A DNA stretch of 64,000 nt from Ruminococcus sp. (lineage in GTDB: Bacteria; Bacillota; Clostridia; Oscillospirales; Ruminococcaceae), in NCBI GenBank assembly GCA_020861185.1, contig JAJBSV010000016.1:124001-188000 (forward strand), given 5' to 3'. The position numbers and the translations under genes are program-made. Of the stretch, positions 38,748 through 47,244 are shown in pieces (the first letter of the stretch is position 1; the number at the start of each line of letters is the position of its first letter). The notes under the pieces are model-generated. The model did not search any database and had not been told where the DNA came from. It saw only the letters and a list, made by a program, of their open reading frames with translations.

Positions 38748-39956
38748 TCAAAGCGCCATCGGAATCGTCTCCGCAATAGCGTTTGCCAGTGCGTCAATTT
38801 CAGCAAGCTGGCTCTCTTTTAGAGAAGATTTAATCGACACGGTGCTCTCAAGGATATTCATGTTCTTGAGCCCGCCGATGATTTCACGCATCAGCTTGCC
38901 GCTCGTCGCCGCCCATGAGCCGTTTTCGATGAAGGCGACCGTGCGATTCTGCAGGTTGTGGGAAGCGATGTCCCGAAGGAGCTCGTCCATACTGATGAAT
39001 ATGCCTGCGTTATAAGTTGTCGAGGCAAAAACGAGGTGGCTGTATTCGAACGCCGCCGCAACGATTTCCGACGAAGCCGTGACGGAAACGTCGAACATCT
39101 TGGTCTTGATGCCCTTTTCACGGAGCTTGCAGGCGAGGATATTCGCGACATTCTCGGTATTGCCATAGACGGAAGCATAGGCAATCATAACGCCCGTGAC
39201 CTCCGGCTCGTAGCTCGACCATTGACGGTACTTTTCAATATAGTCGCCGTTGTTTCTTCTCCAGACAAAGCCGTGGAGCGGGCAAATCATTCCGATTTCG
39301 ACTGTTGCGGCTTTCTTGAGAAGCGCCTGCACCTGCGTGCCGTACTTGCCGACGATATTCGTGTAATATCTTCTCGCCTCTCCTAGATAGTCCCCGAAGA
39401 AGTCGACTTCGTCGGCAAAGAGTGCACCGTTGAGCGCACCGAAGGTGCCGAAAGCGTCAGCCGAGAAGAGAATCTTGTCGGTCGAATCGTAGCTCACCAT
39501 GACCTCAGGCCAGTGAACCATCGGAGCCATCAGGAACGTGAGCTTGTGCTTGCCGAGATCTAATGTGTCTCCCTCGCCGACAAGGTGATAATTCTTAACG
39601 ACATTCTCGCCGAAGAACTGGTTTATCATTCCCTGAATCTTCTTGTTGCAGACGACGGTGACGTCGGGGTAAATCGCAAGAATCGCCTTCATTGTTGCCG
39701 AGTGGTCGGGCTCCATATGGTGAATCACGAGATAATCAAGAGGTCTTCCGCCGAGCCCATGCTCGACGTTCTCAAGAAACACCTTCTCGACAGCATGGTC
39801 GACGGTGTCGAAGAGAACCGTTTTCTCGTCAAGCAGCAAGTATGAATTATAAGAAACTCCGTCCGGCACCGAATAGACGCCCTCGAACATAGCGAGCCGT
39901 CTGTCATCCCCGCCGACCCAGAGAAGGTCGGGGGTTACATTTCTTATGCAATACAT
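38748..39956 (-). CDS. A-type flavoprotein (FprA-like, O2/NO reductase)
   Basis: A 402-residue protein with two domains. The N-terminal metallo-beta-lactamase diiron domain shows HHMEPDHSA (H-x-E-x-D-H), then MVHWPEVMV and CPLHGFVWR with further ligands. The C-terminal flavodoxin domain starts at about 260 with IAYASVYGNTENVA, binding FMN. Such proteins reduce oxygen to water or NO to N2O in anaerobes. A rubredoxin gene ends 6 nt upstream, which would supply electrons. Confidence 0.93.
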   Translation of the reverse strand: MYCIRNVTPDLLWVGGDDRRLAMFEGVYSVPDGVSYNSYLLLDEKTVLFDTVDHAVEKVFLENVEHGLGGRPLDYLVIHHMEPDHSATMKAILAIYPDVTVVCNKKIQGMINQFFGENVVKNYHLVGEGDTLDLGKHKLTFLMAPMVHWPEVMVSYDSTDKILFSADAFGTFGALNGALFADEVDFFGDYLGEARRYYTNIVGKYGTQVQALLKKAATVEIGMICPLHGFVWRRNNGDYIEKYRQWSSYEPEVTGVMIAYASVYGNTENVANILACKLREKGIKTKMFDVSVTASSEIVAAAFEYSHLVFASTTYNAGIFISMDELLRDIASHNLQNRTVAFIENGSWAATSGKLMREIIGGLKNMNILESTVSIKSSLKESQLAEIDALANAIAETIPMAL

Positions 39957-39962
39957 AGATTA

Positions 39963-40115
39963 TTATTCCTCGAACATATCCTTGCCGACTCCGCAAAGGG
40001 GGCACTCAAAATCCTCGGGCAAATCTTCAAACTTTGTGCCGGGAGCTATTCCGTTGTCGGGATCCCCGAGTTCCTCATCATAAACATATCCGCAAACCGT
40101 GCATACATATTTCAT
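39963..40115 (-). CDS. Rubredoxin
   Basis: A 50-residue iron protein. Both CxxC-type knuckles are present: VCTVCGY (Cys5, Cys8) and FECPLCG (Cys38 and Cys41 region), with [22 protein letters not shown] between. Phe replaces the usual Trp before the second knuckle. It lies 6 nt before the fprA-like gene on the same strand and is the likely electron donor. A consensus promoter lies upstream. Confidence 0.95.
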   Translation of the reverse strand: MKYVCTVCGYVYDEELGDPDNGIAPGTKFEDLPEDFECPLCGVGKDMFEE

Positions 40116-40178
40116 TCAAAATCAGCCTTTCAATGTAAATTCATTTTTAAGAAGCATTCCTAAAAAGCCTCTACTGAT

Positions 40179-40207
40179 ATTATAACGAAACGCCATAGCG
40201 CTGTCAA
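40179..40207 (-). promoter_or_regulatory. Promoter of the rubredoxin-flavoprotein operon
   Basis: On the minus strand TTGACA (40202-40207) and TATAAT (40179-40184), 17 nt apart; both perfect. Confidence 0.75.
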
Positions 40208-40216
40208 GTGCAATAA

Positions 40217-40244
40217 CAAAAAATCCCGCAGAAATCCTGCGGGA
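40217..40244 (-). terminator. Terminator of nrdR
   Basis: On the minus strand CCCGCAG / CTGCGGG with a short loop and ATTTTTTG, just after the nrdR stop. Confidence 0.8.
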
Positions 40245-40249
40245 AAAGT

Positions 40250-40696
40250 TTATTCTTCACTAAGTTCGGTGATGACTTTGATAAAGCTTTCCGGGTCGTC
40301 GAACTCTTTATAGATGGACGCAAAGCGGACGTATGCCACAAGGTCGATGTCCTTGAGGGCGCTTAGGACGCTGTCGCCGATTTCGGCGGTGGTGATTTCG
40401 GTCCTCATCTCGTTTGCAAGGCGATTCTCGATGTCGTCGACGATGTGCTCGATGGTTTCGGGACTGACGGCGCGCTTCTTGGTGGCGGAGGTGATGCCGA
40501 CGATGACCTTCTCGCGGATGAACGGCTCGTAACTGCCGTCCTTCTTCAGAACCATCAGAACCGGCTTCTCGACAACCTCATAGGTTGTAAACCTCCTGCC
40601 GCATTGGGAACACTCCCTGCGGCGGCGAATCTTCTCGTCGCTCGGGCGCGAATCAATAACCTTGGTGTCATCATAACCGCAGAACGGGCAATTCAT
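40250..40696 (-). CDS. nrdR: Ribonucleotide reductase regulator NrdR
   Basis: A 148-residue repressor of ribonucleotide reductase genes. The zinc ribbon is MNCPFCGYDDTKVIDSRP with CSQCGRRFTTYEVVE. The ATP-cone follows (VLKKDGSYEPFIREKVIVGI) and senses ATP/dATP. The ATG at 40696 is preceded by GGGGAG and gives the canonical N-terminus; an ATG at 40714 would add six residues. It is a single gene with promoter and terminator. Confidence 0.94.
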   Translation of the reverse strand: MNCPFCGYDDTKVIDSRPSDEKIRRRRECSQCGRRFTTYEVVEKPVLMVLKKDGSYEPFIREKVIVGITSATKKRAVSPETIEHIVDDIENRLANEMRTEITTAEIGDSVLSALKDIDLVAYVRFASIYKEFDDPESFIKVITELSEE

Positions 40697-40754
40697 GCAA
40701 GTCTCCCCTTCCATAGCATAGGTCGTTTGTGGATTGCAATTTATATTACAAATA

Positions 40755-40783
40755 TTATAGCATATTTTCGCGCCTTTTGCAAC
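40755..40783 (-). promoter_or_regulatory. nrdR promoter
   Basis: On the minus strand TTGCAA (40778-40783) and TATAAT (40755-40760), 17 nt apart. Confidence 0.55.
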
Positions 40784-40817
40784 AAAAAAATCCGAAATTT
40801 AAGCCTGTTTTTCCAGT

Positions 40818-41186
40818 TTAAAGTATTCTCCCGAGCGTCGGAATTTCGCGGTCAAGAATTCTTTTTGCATATGACCGAAGAAGCTCGCACTGCGCCGTGA
40901 ATTCGTCCGAACTTGATTCAAGCATCGGTCGTAGCATATAAACCGCACCCTCCATTTCTTCCAAAATATCTTCGTCGACAACGCAGGATAGCCGCTTTGA
41001 ATATTCCCGGAACGCCTCTTCGAGGTCTGAAACAGCTTCTTCGGCTTCTTCCTCGGTGCTTGAACTTAGTACTTTCTCAATCTTCCCGTAAATTTTCGTG
41101 TTCTCCGCCTCGATGCCCGCAATGGCGAAGCACCCCGCCGCGATGATGGCGGCGATTATGACTACGCTTATGAGAATTCGTTTCAT
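40818..41186 (-). CDS. DUF4363-family protein
   Basis: A 122-residue protein with an N-terminal membrane anchor (about 5-25) and an otherwise helical, Glu-rich body (NTKIYGKIEKVLSSSTEEEAEEAVSDLEEAF). The architecture matches DUF4363 proteins, which are typical of Clostridia and often follow a DUF421 gene. It begins 7 nt after the DUF421 stop, so they form one operon. Function is unknown. Confidence 0.75.
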   Translation of the reverse strand: MKRILISVVIIAAIIAAGCFAIAGIEAENTKIYGKIEKVLSSSTEEEAEEAVSDLEEAFREYSKRLSCVVDEDILEEMEGAVYMLRPMLESSSDEFTAQCELLRSYAKRILDREIPTLGRIL

Positions 41187-41193
41187 ATCGTGC

Positions 41194-41865
41194 TCATTTC
41201 TCTTTTGGAATTATATAGAGTGTGTTGTCCGGTCGCATCATGCAAAGAAGAACCTCCGACGGCTCAAGATGCTTTCGCTTCAGTTCTTTGCGGAGAGCTT
41301 TTTCGTCCAAGCCCGCCCCGTTCATGCCGCTTGCGATGATGTCCCCGTCGGAGATGAGCACCTGCGGCGGGTCGCTCGAGGTTTCGGGAGTGGCAAGTGT
41401 TTCGGGCGTTACGGGTCTGTTCGGAGCCTTCAGGAGCACGCTTATTGTGCCCGTTGTCTCGACAACGGCATATTGCACCTCATCAATATCGAAAACCCCG
41501 CTGTTCCTAAGCGCCGAGCAGACGTCATCGACAGTGAATCTTAATTCTTTCATCACCGCTTGGTCGAGCTTGCCGTTCGAGATGATAACTTTCGGTCGCC
41601 CCGAGATGACATGCCGGAGCTTTCTTGATTTCAAAGCCGCAAAAGAGGCTAAGATGTCGAGGCAGACGAGAGTTAAGATGGGCACAACTCCCGTTATGAG
41701 CGAAGCCTCGGGGTCTTCCATCGCAAGGGTCGCTATGTTCGAGATTAATATCGTGATGACGAGCTCCGACGGCGAGAGCTCGCCAAGCTGTCTTTTCCCC
41801 ATAACCCGTGTGGCGAAGATGACGAGAAAATAAACTATGATTCCTCTTATGAAAACTATGAGCAT
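41194..41865 (-). CDS. DUF421-family membrane protein (YetF-like)
   Basis: A 223-residue protein. Three N-terminal membrane segments (about 1-75) contain RVMGKRQLGELSPSELVITILISNIA, the DUF421 hallmark. Then a cytoplasmic domain of the YetF type follows (KLRHVISGRPKVIISNGKLDQAVMKELRFTVDDVCSALR). Such proteins occur in many spore formers. Their activity is unknown. It pairs with the DUF4363 gene and is divergent from the ger operon. Confidence 0.9.
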   Translation of the reverse strand: MLIVFIRGIIVYFLVIFATRVMGKRQLGELSPSELVITILISNIATLAMEDPEASLITGVVPILTLVCLDILASFAALKSRKLRHVISGRPKVIISNGKLDQAVMKELRFTVDDVCSALRNSGVFDIDEVQYAVVETTGTISVLLKAPNRPVTPETLATPETSSDPPQVLISDGDIIASGMNGAGLDEKALRKELKRKHLEPSEVLLCMMRPDNTLYIIPKEK

Positions 41866-41967
41866 GATTTTATCCTTTCCAAGTTTCTGAACCTATTTTT
41901 GCCGGAACACTTCCGAATATCCCCGTGCTTTCTGCAAAAACTAATCCGAAAAGAAAGGGTGATTATT

Positions 41968-43437
41968 GTGAATTTAAGCCTGAACGAAAGGTTGTCGCCG
42001 GTGCTCGAGCGTTCGCTCGCAAGAATACGGGAGCTTTTCGGCGATTCGGACGACCTGAACATAGTCAGGTTCGAGACCTCTGGGATAAAGTGCGCCGTCC
42101 TGACGCTCGAGGGGATGACGAGTTCTTCTGATTTATCGAAAATGCTCTTTTCGCCGCTGATGGATTTCAAGAAACTGCTTGCCCAGCCGTCGGATATCTA
42201 TGATTATCTCATGCGCAAGGGCTTGTTCTCGACCGAGAGCAAGCCGATTCGGAGCTATTCCGACGTTTCGGAACGTCTTTGCTCCGGCTTTGCGGTTGTC
42301 CTCATAAACGGTGAGAAGAGGGGAGCGGCGATCGGCGCGCAGGGCTTCAAGACCCGAAGCATCTCCGAGCCCGCAACCGAGAACAACATCAAGGGCAGTA
42401 TGGAAGCCCTTTCGGATAACCTGAAAACGAGCATGTCGCTTATTCGCCGCCGCCTCAAGAGCCCACTTCTTCGGTTCGAGACACTTAAAGCAGGCAAGAT
42501 AAGCCAGACCGAGCTCGCAATCGTCTATATCTCAGGAAAGGCTCCCGAGAGTCTTGTCGAAGAGGTCAAGTCCCGAATCGGCGAAATCAGGCTCGACATT
42601 ATTTCGGGGACGGGTTGCCTCGAGCCGTTTCTGTCGGGCAATTCGGGCTCCTTCTTCTCGGGATGTTCGACGACCGAGCGTCCTGACACATTGGCGGCAA
42701 AGATAAACGAGGGCAGAATCGCCGTCCTTATCGACGGAGTGCCGTTTACGGTCGTCTGTCCGGCACTCTTCATGGAGAACTTTCAGGCGGTCGACGATTA
42801 CGAGGAAAAGCCCTACTTCGCATTTTTGCAAAGATTACTTCGGTATCTTTCGTTTCTCATGGCGGGATTTCTGCCGGGAATCTACCTCGCCGCCACGATT
42901 CATCACCCCGAAATACTGGCGAAAACCATCATGACGAACTTAATCACTTCCGAGGAGGACACGCCTTTCCCGCTGATGCTCGAAATGGTGATAGTCGTCG
43001 TGCTGTTCGAGATAATGCGCGAGGCGGGGCTTCGGCTCCCGAAGGCTGTCGGCGGTGCCGTTTCGATAGTCGGCGGGCTCGTAATCGGCGACGCCGCCGT
43101 CACAAGCGGGCTCATCTCCTCGCCGCTTCTCATCGTAATCGGCATCACCGTAACCTGCTCGTTCGTTCTGCCGAGCCTCAATCCGCAGTTGACGGTTCTA
43201 AGATTTATCGGCATCCTTGCGGGAGGGCTCTGGGGCTTCTTCGGGATGGCGGTGTTCTGCCTTCTGGTACTCGTGAATGCCTCGGCAAGCGATTGCCTCA
43301 ATGTCCCGTATCTTTCGCCTGCGGCACCGTTCACGATGAAAGCGACGAGAGACCTCTTGTGGCGTGTCGGCTATAGGAAAATGCAGAAGCGAAAAGTCAC
43401 GGTCGAGAGCTTGAACGGCTCAGGGAGGGAAGCATAA
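41968..43437 (+). CDS. GerA-family spore germination protein (A subunit)
   Basis: A 489-residue subunit of a nutrient germinant receptor in the spore inner membrane. A soluble N-terminal part of about 280 residues is followed by five or six membrane segments with the typical RLLRYLSFLMAGFLPGIYLAATIHHPEIL and EIMREAGLRLPKAVGGAVSIVGGLVIGDAAV. The GTG start at 41968 with AAAGGG upstream fits the family; an ATG-like start at 41899 lies in the promoter area. The B subunit gene starts on its stop (TAATG). Confidence 0.92.
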   Translation: MNLSLNERLSPVLERSLARIRELFGDSDDLNIVRFETSGIKCAVLTLEGMTSSSDLSKMLFSPLMDFKKLLAQPSDIYDYLMRKGLFSTESKPIRSYSDVSERLCSGFAVVLINGEKRGAAIGAQGFKTRSISEPATENNIKGSMEALSDNLKTSMSLIRRRLKSPLLRFETLKAGKISQTELAIVYISGKAPESLVEEVKSRIGEIRLDIISGTGCLEPFLSGNSGSFFSGCSTTERPDTLAAKINEGRIAVLIDGVPFTVVCPALFMENFQAVDDYEEKPYFAFLQRLLRYLSFLMAGFLPGIYLAATIHHPEILAKTIMTNLITSEEDTPFPLMLEMVIVVVLFEIMREAGLRLPKAVGGAVSIVGGLVIGDAAVTSGLISSPLLIVIGITVTCSFVLPSLNPQLTVLRFIGILAGGLWGFFGMAVFCLLVLVNASASDCLNVPYLSPAAPFTMKATRDLLWRVGYRKMQKRKVTVESLNGSGREA

Positions 43438-44498
43438 TGGCGAAAGTAAGCACAGGGCAGATGTTTATCCTCCTCATCCTCACCCGAATCATGCACACAA
43501 TGGTCTTCCACTCTGCCGATTTCTCGGTCGGCACCTTCATGCTCCCGACGCTTCTCGTCACAACCCTTATCGAAGCCGCACTTGCGCTTCCCGCACTGAT
43601 TCTCATCGACGGCGGGGTTGACATTGTCCGAGGGCTTTCCGGCGGCTACAGGTGGATTTATGCGCTTTTGCGAGCCCTCTACAGTCTCTATTTCATCTAT
43701 ATCGCTACCGGCACAACCAAGTATATAGCCGAGTTCATGCACAGTCAGTTTCGGCGTGTAATCAGCCCGATAGCTGTTATTGTGATACTTTCGCTTGCCG
43801 CCGCATACTGCGCACATCTCGGAATAGAAGCGCTTGCCCGGGCGGGGACGGTTGTCTTTTGGATTTTCATAGCCCTTTTTGTTTCGATGGCGGCGGTTAG
43901 CGAGGGGACTTTCAGCCCATCGAATCTCACCCCGATAACGGGGAACGACTTCCCGGCAATCTTTGATTATGCCGTCCGGGATTTGTCATCGAGCTGGTGG
44001 CTCCCGATGCTTGTAATCTTAGGAAACCACCTGAACGGCTCGAAGGACGGCGCAAAGAAAGCGGCGGCGGGGTATCTCGGCTTCAAGCTCCTGATGCTCG
44101 AGGTGCTTGCACTGCTGATTATACTGGTGCTCGGAAAGTTTGCCGATATTCTCGGCTATCCTTTGCTGGCGCTCGGAGCATACGCCAGAACCGTCTTCGT
44201 CCAAAGCTTCGACGCCGTCAACATGTTCGTCTGGTGCATGAATGCCGTGTTGGTCTGCGGCATCTATCTCTTCATCGCCTCGGACGGCTTGAAGGGCAGG
44301 AAGCGCACAATCGGCGAGCTTTCGGCTATGCTGATTACCGCCGTAGTCGCAATATTGGCATATAATCTTGAGCTGGATTTCAACGGCGAAGTGGCGATTA
44401 TAATCAAAACGGCAGGAATACTGCTCCTCGGCGTGCTCTTGCCGACGGTATTACTTGCGGAAAGGGGAATCAGAAGATGCGTAAACTCGTTGCAATGA
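43437..44498 (+). CDS. GerB-family spore germination permease (B subunit)
   Basis: A 353-residue membrane protein with ten hydrophobic segments, of the amino acid permease-like GerAB family (endospore germination permease). GQMFILLILTRIMHTMVF at the start and the SSSWWLPMLVILGNHL segment agree with it. It would carry or sense the germinant. The start overlaps the A gene by 1 nt and the end overlaps the C gene by 22 nt. Confidence 0.88.
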   Translation: MAKVSTGQMFILLILTRIMHTMVFHSADFSVGTFMLPTLLVTTLIEAALALPALILIDGGVDIVRGLSGGYRWIYALLRALYSLYFIYIATGTTKYIAEFMHSQFRRVISPIAVIVILSLAAAYCAHLGIEALARAGTVVFWIFIALFVSMAAVSEGTFSPSNLTPITGNDFPAIFDYAVRDLSSSWWLPMLVILGNHLNGSKDGAKKAAAGYLGFKLLMLEVLALLIILVLGKFADILGYPLLALGAYARTVFVQSFDAVNMFVWCMNAVLVCGIYLFIASDGLKGRKRTIGELSAMLITAVVAILAYNLELDFNGEVAIIIKTAGILLLGVLLPTVLLAERGIRRCVNSLQ

Positions 44499-45034
44499 TT
44501 GCCATGGTGCTTTTGCTTACGGGCTGTGAGAGTTCGGATGTCCGGAAAAGACTTGTAGTCACCGCCATAGGAATCGGAGAAAACACCGTCACTTATCAGG
44601 CATTCTCGTCCGAAAATGAAATCGAGGTCTACACCTATGTCTGCGACAGCCTTCCCGAAGCCGAGGAAAAGCTTGCTCTCGAGACGGGGAAAGAGGTATT
44701 TTTAGGCGACACAGAGCTTATAGCATTTTCCGGAGTGGAAAATATAGCGCCGTATCTTTCGTACCTCTGGCACAGCCCCGATATTTATATGGGAACCGCC
44801 GTTGTATTCTGCGAAGGCTCTCCCGAGAAGCTTTTCGAAATCCCGTCGGACGAGATTACGGAAATCCTCACTGTTGCGGACGTTAAAGTCGGGCTTATCG
44901 ATCTGTATAATGGGATTTATTCGGACGGAGGTATTGCGAAAGTGCCGTTATTTTCATCAGGCGGCGAAATTTCGGGCGAAATACTCTTGAAATCATCCCC
45001 GGAATGTGATATCATAGCTTTATATAATGAGTAA
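44477..45034 (+). CDS. GerC-like lipoprotein, short form (C subunit)
   Basis: A 185-residue lipoprotein; the signal peptide ends LLTGC with Cys17. The rest matches only the N-terminal domain of Ger(x)C proteins (RKRLVVTAIGIG, GKEVFLGDTELIAFS, SPDIYMGTAVVFCEGS). Full-length family members have about 370 residues with two more domains. The stop is clean and an intergenic region follows, with no remnant of the missing part. It may be a natural short form or a truncated gene. It overlaps the B gene by 22 nt. Confidence 0.8.
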   Translation: MRKLVAMIAMVLLLTGCESSDVRKRLVVTAIGIGENTVTYQAFSSENEIEVYTYVCDSLPEAEEKLALETGKEVFLGDTELIAFSGVENIAPYLSYLWHSPDIYMGTAVVFCEGSPEKLFEIPSDEITEILTVADVKVGLIDLYNGIYSDGGIAKVPLFSSGGEISGEILLKSSPECDIIALYNE

Positions 45035-45099
45035 ATGCGGCTTTGGGGAAAAATCCCCGGGCTTTCGAAAAATCCTGACGAAAGGGATGGTACTTTTTA

Positions 45100-45471
45100 A
45101 TGATAAAGATTGAGAATCACTTGGGGACGATAGCGATAACCGATTCATATCTCACCTCGCTTATCGGTCACGCCGCAACAAGCTGCTTCGGCGTTGTAAG
45201 AATGAGCCCCGTCGGAGCGAAGCAGGGAGTCAAGACCAATCTATTGGGTGTCGGCGGAATCGACAACGGCGTCCGCATCTACACTCCCGCAAGAAAAGAC
45301 AAAGAGAACCAGAACAAAATGTCGATAGACCTTCACATCTGCGTGACATATGGTATCAACGTAAACGCAATAGTCGACAGCATTGTCAATAAAGTCCGTT
45401 ATGTCGTCGAGAGCGAAACGGGCATCGAGGTAAAGAAAATTAACGTCTATGTTGACGGTATGGAGTCATGA
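45100..45471 (+). CDS. Asp23/Gls24-family protein (YloU-like)
   Basis: A 123-residue protein. GTIAITDSYLTSLIGHAATSCFGVVRMSP and the end VESETGIEVKKINVYVDGME define the Asp23 family. Orthologues sit next to yloV/fakA in most Firmicutes, as here (39 nt gap). AAAGGGATGG precedes the ATG. Its role is probably in envelope homeostasis; the mechanism is unknown. Confidence 0.9.
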   Translation: MIKIENHLGTIAITDSYLTSLIGHAATSCFGVVRMSPVGAKQGVKTNLLGVGGIDNGVRIYTPARKDKENQNKMSIDLHICVTYGINVNAIVDSIVNKVRYVVESETGIEVKKINVYVDGMES

Positions 45472-45510
45472 AATGGCTCGTTATTACGAATAAGAGGTAG
45501 GTACTGAACG

Positions 45511-47178
45511 ATGATAACAGGAAGTATGCTGAGGGACGCATTCATAAGCGCCTCAAACTGCATTTCAAACAATAAGAAATCCATTGACGAGCTGAACGTC
45601 TTCCCCGTCCCCGACGGCGACACCGGCACCAACATGTCGATGACACTTTCAAACGCCAAAAAAGAGCTTGAGCTGATGGCTGATGATGTCACGGTAGCGC
45701 AGGTGGCTAAAGTGATGGCTTCGGGACTCCTTCGTGGTGCTCGTGGAAACTCGGGCGTTATAACCTCGCTTCTCTTCAAGGGCTTCGACAAAGCTCTTTC
45801 GGGGCAGGAGACCGCCGACATCGAGCTTATGACACAGTCGCTTGAGAAGGGCGTCGAGAGAGCCTATAAGGCGGTCATGAAGCCGACCGAGGGAACTATT
45901 TTAACAGTCGCAAGACTCGCTTCCGTAAAGGCAAGAGAATTGGCAGGCACTGAGACCGATTTGGTTTCATACTGGGAGCAGGTTTGCGTCGAGGCTGAAA
46001 GAGTTCTCGACACCACTCCCGATTTGCTCCCGACCCTCAAGAAGGCAGGAGTAGTAGACGCCGGCGGCAAGGGTCTCTGCATGATTTTCAGAGCAATGCT
46101 TCAGGTATTCAAGGGTGAGGGAATCGTAGCTGACGAAACCCAGAAGAAGCAGGCTGAGGCTGTCACCATCGAGACCTATGCGTCCGTGGTCGGAAGCTTT
46201 GAGGACGAAATTCACTATACCTACTGCACCGAATACATAGTCAAAAAGGACTCCAAGACCGAGGGCAGTGCCCTTAAACTCAGAGCCTATCTTGAATCCA
46301 TCGGCGACTGCGTCGTGGTTGTCGAGGACGACGAAATTATCAAGGTTCATGTCCACACCAACAACCCGGGGCTTGCGATTGAAAAGGGTCTTGAGTTCGG
46401 CTCGATGAATCTGCCGAAGATTGAGAACATGCGCGATCAGCATAAGGCAAAGAAAGACGAAAACAAGAAAGTAACCGTCTCGAGCTCAAATAAAGTATAT
46501 AAGTCCGTTCCTCCCGAGAAGGACTACGGCTTCGTAGCCGTTGCAACCGGTGAGGGAATCGAGGCAATGTTCAAGGATGCCGGCGCCGATTGCATAGTCC
46601 GTGGCGGTCAGACAATGAATCCTTCTACAGAGGATATCCTTGCGGCAATCCAGTCGACCCCCGCAAGAACCGTCTTTGTTCTTCCGAATAACAAGAACAT
46701 CATCATGGCGGCGGAGCAGGCTGTCAAATTGGCGGACAGAAAGGTCTGCGTCCTCCAGACGAGGACAATCCCGCAGGGTCTTTCGGCTCTTCTTGCATTC
46801 GACCCGACCGCTGATTACAACACCAACAGTACCGAGATGACCAAGGCTTTCGAACGCGTCCAGACGGGACAGGTCACATTCGCCGCAAGAGATAGCGAAT
46901 TCGACGGCGTCGAGATTCACGAGGGCGAAATCCTCGCCATGGATAACGGCAAGCTTTCACTTGTTGAGAAGGATGCAGTCAAGGCGGCATATCGCCTCAC
47001 AAAGCGCCTCATAAGACCTGACAGCGAGTTCATCTCCGTAATCTACGGCAAGGACGTCAAGGAAGCGGAGGCTGATGCTCTCAGAGCTAAACTCGAAGAG
47101 AAGTTCGGTTCACGTCTCGACATCAACGTCATTAACGGCGGTCAGCCGGTCTACTACTACATCATCAGCGTTGAATAA
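45511..47178 (+). CDS. fakA: DAK2/DegV-like kinase (YloV, fatty acid kinase A type)
   Basis: A 555-residue protein. The DhaL nucleotide-binding domain is at the N-terminus with VFPVPDGDTGTNMSMT supplying the Asp residues that bind Mg-ATP, and GARGNSGVITSLLFKGF. A central linker and a DAK1-like C-terminal domain (from about 340) complete the FakA layout. FakA phosphorylates fatty acids held by FakB; no fakB/degV gene is in the window. It follows the Asp23-family gene as in related genomes. Confidence 0.9.
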   Translation: MITGSMLRDAFISASNCISNNKKSIDELNVFPVPDGDTGTNMSMTLSNAKKELELMADDVTVAQVAKVMASGLLRGARGNSGVITSLLFKGFDKALSGQETADIELMTQSLEKGVERAYKAVMKPTEGTILTVARLASVKARELAGTETDLVSYWEQVCVEAERVLDTTPDLLPTLKKAGVVDAGGKGLCMIFRAMLQVFKGEGIVADETQKKQAEAVTIETYASVVGSFEDEIHYTYCTEYIVKKDSKTEGSALKLRAYLESIGDCVVVVEDDEIIKVHVHTNNPGLAIEKGLEFGSMNLPKIENMRDQHKAKKDENKKVTVSSSNKVYKSVPPEKDYGFVAVATGEGIEAMFKDAGADCIVRGGQTMNPSTEDILAAIQSTPARTVFVLPNNKNIIMAAEQAVKLADRKVCVLQTRTIPQGLSALLAFDPTADYNTNSTEMTKAFERVQTGQVTFAARDSEFDGVEIHEGEILAMDNGKLSLVEKDAVKAAYRLTKRLIRPDSEFISVIYGKDVKEAEADALRAKLEEKFGSRLDINVINGGQPVYYYIISVE

Positions 47179-47244
47179 ACAGAGCTGATAACAAAAAAAT
47201 AAATGCCGTTCGTTCTCGGGCGGCATTCGTTATCGGAGGATTTT

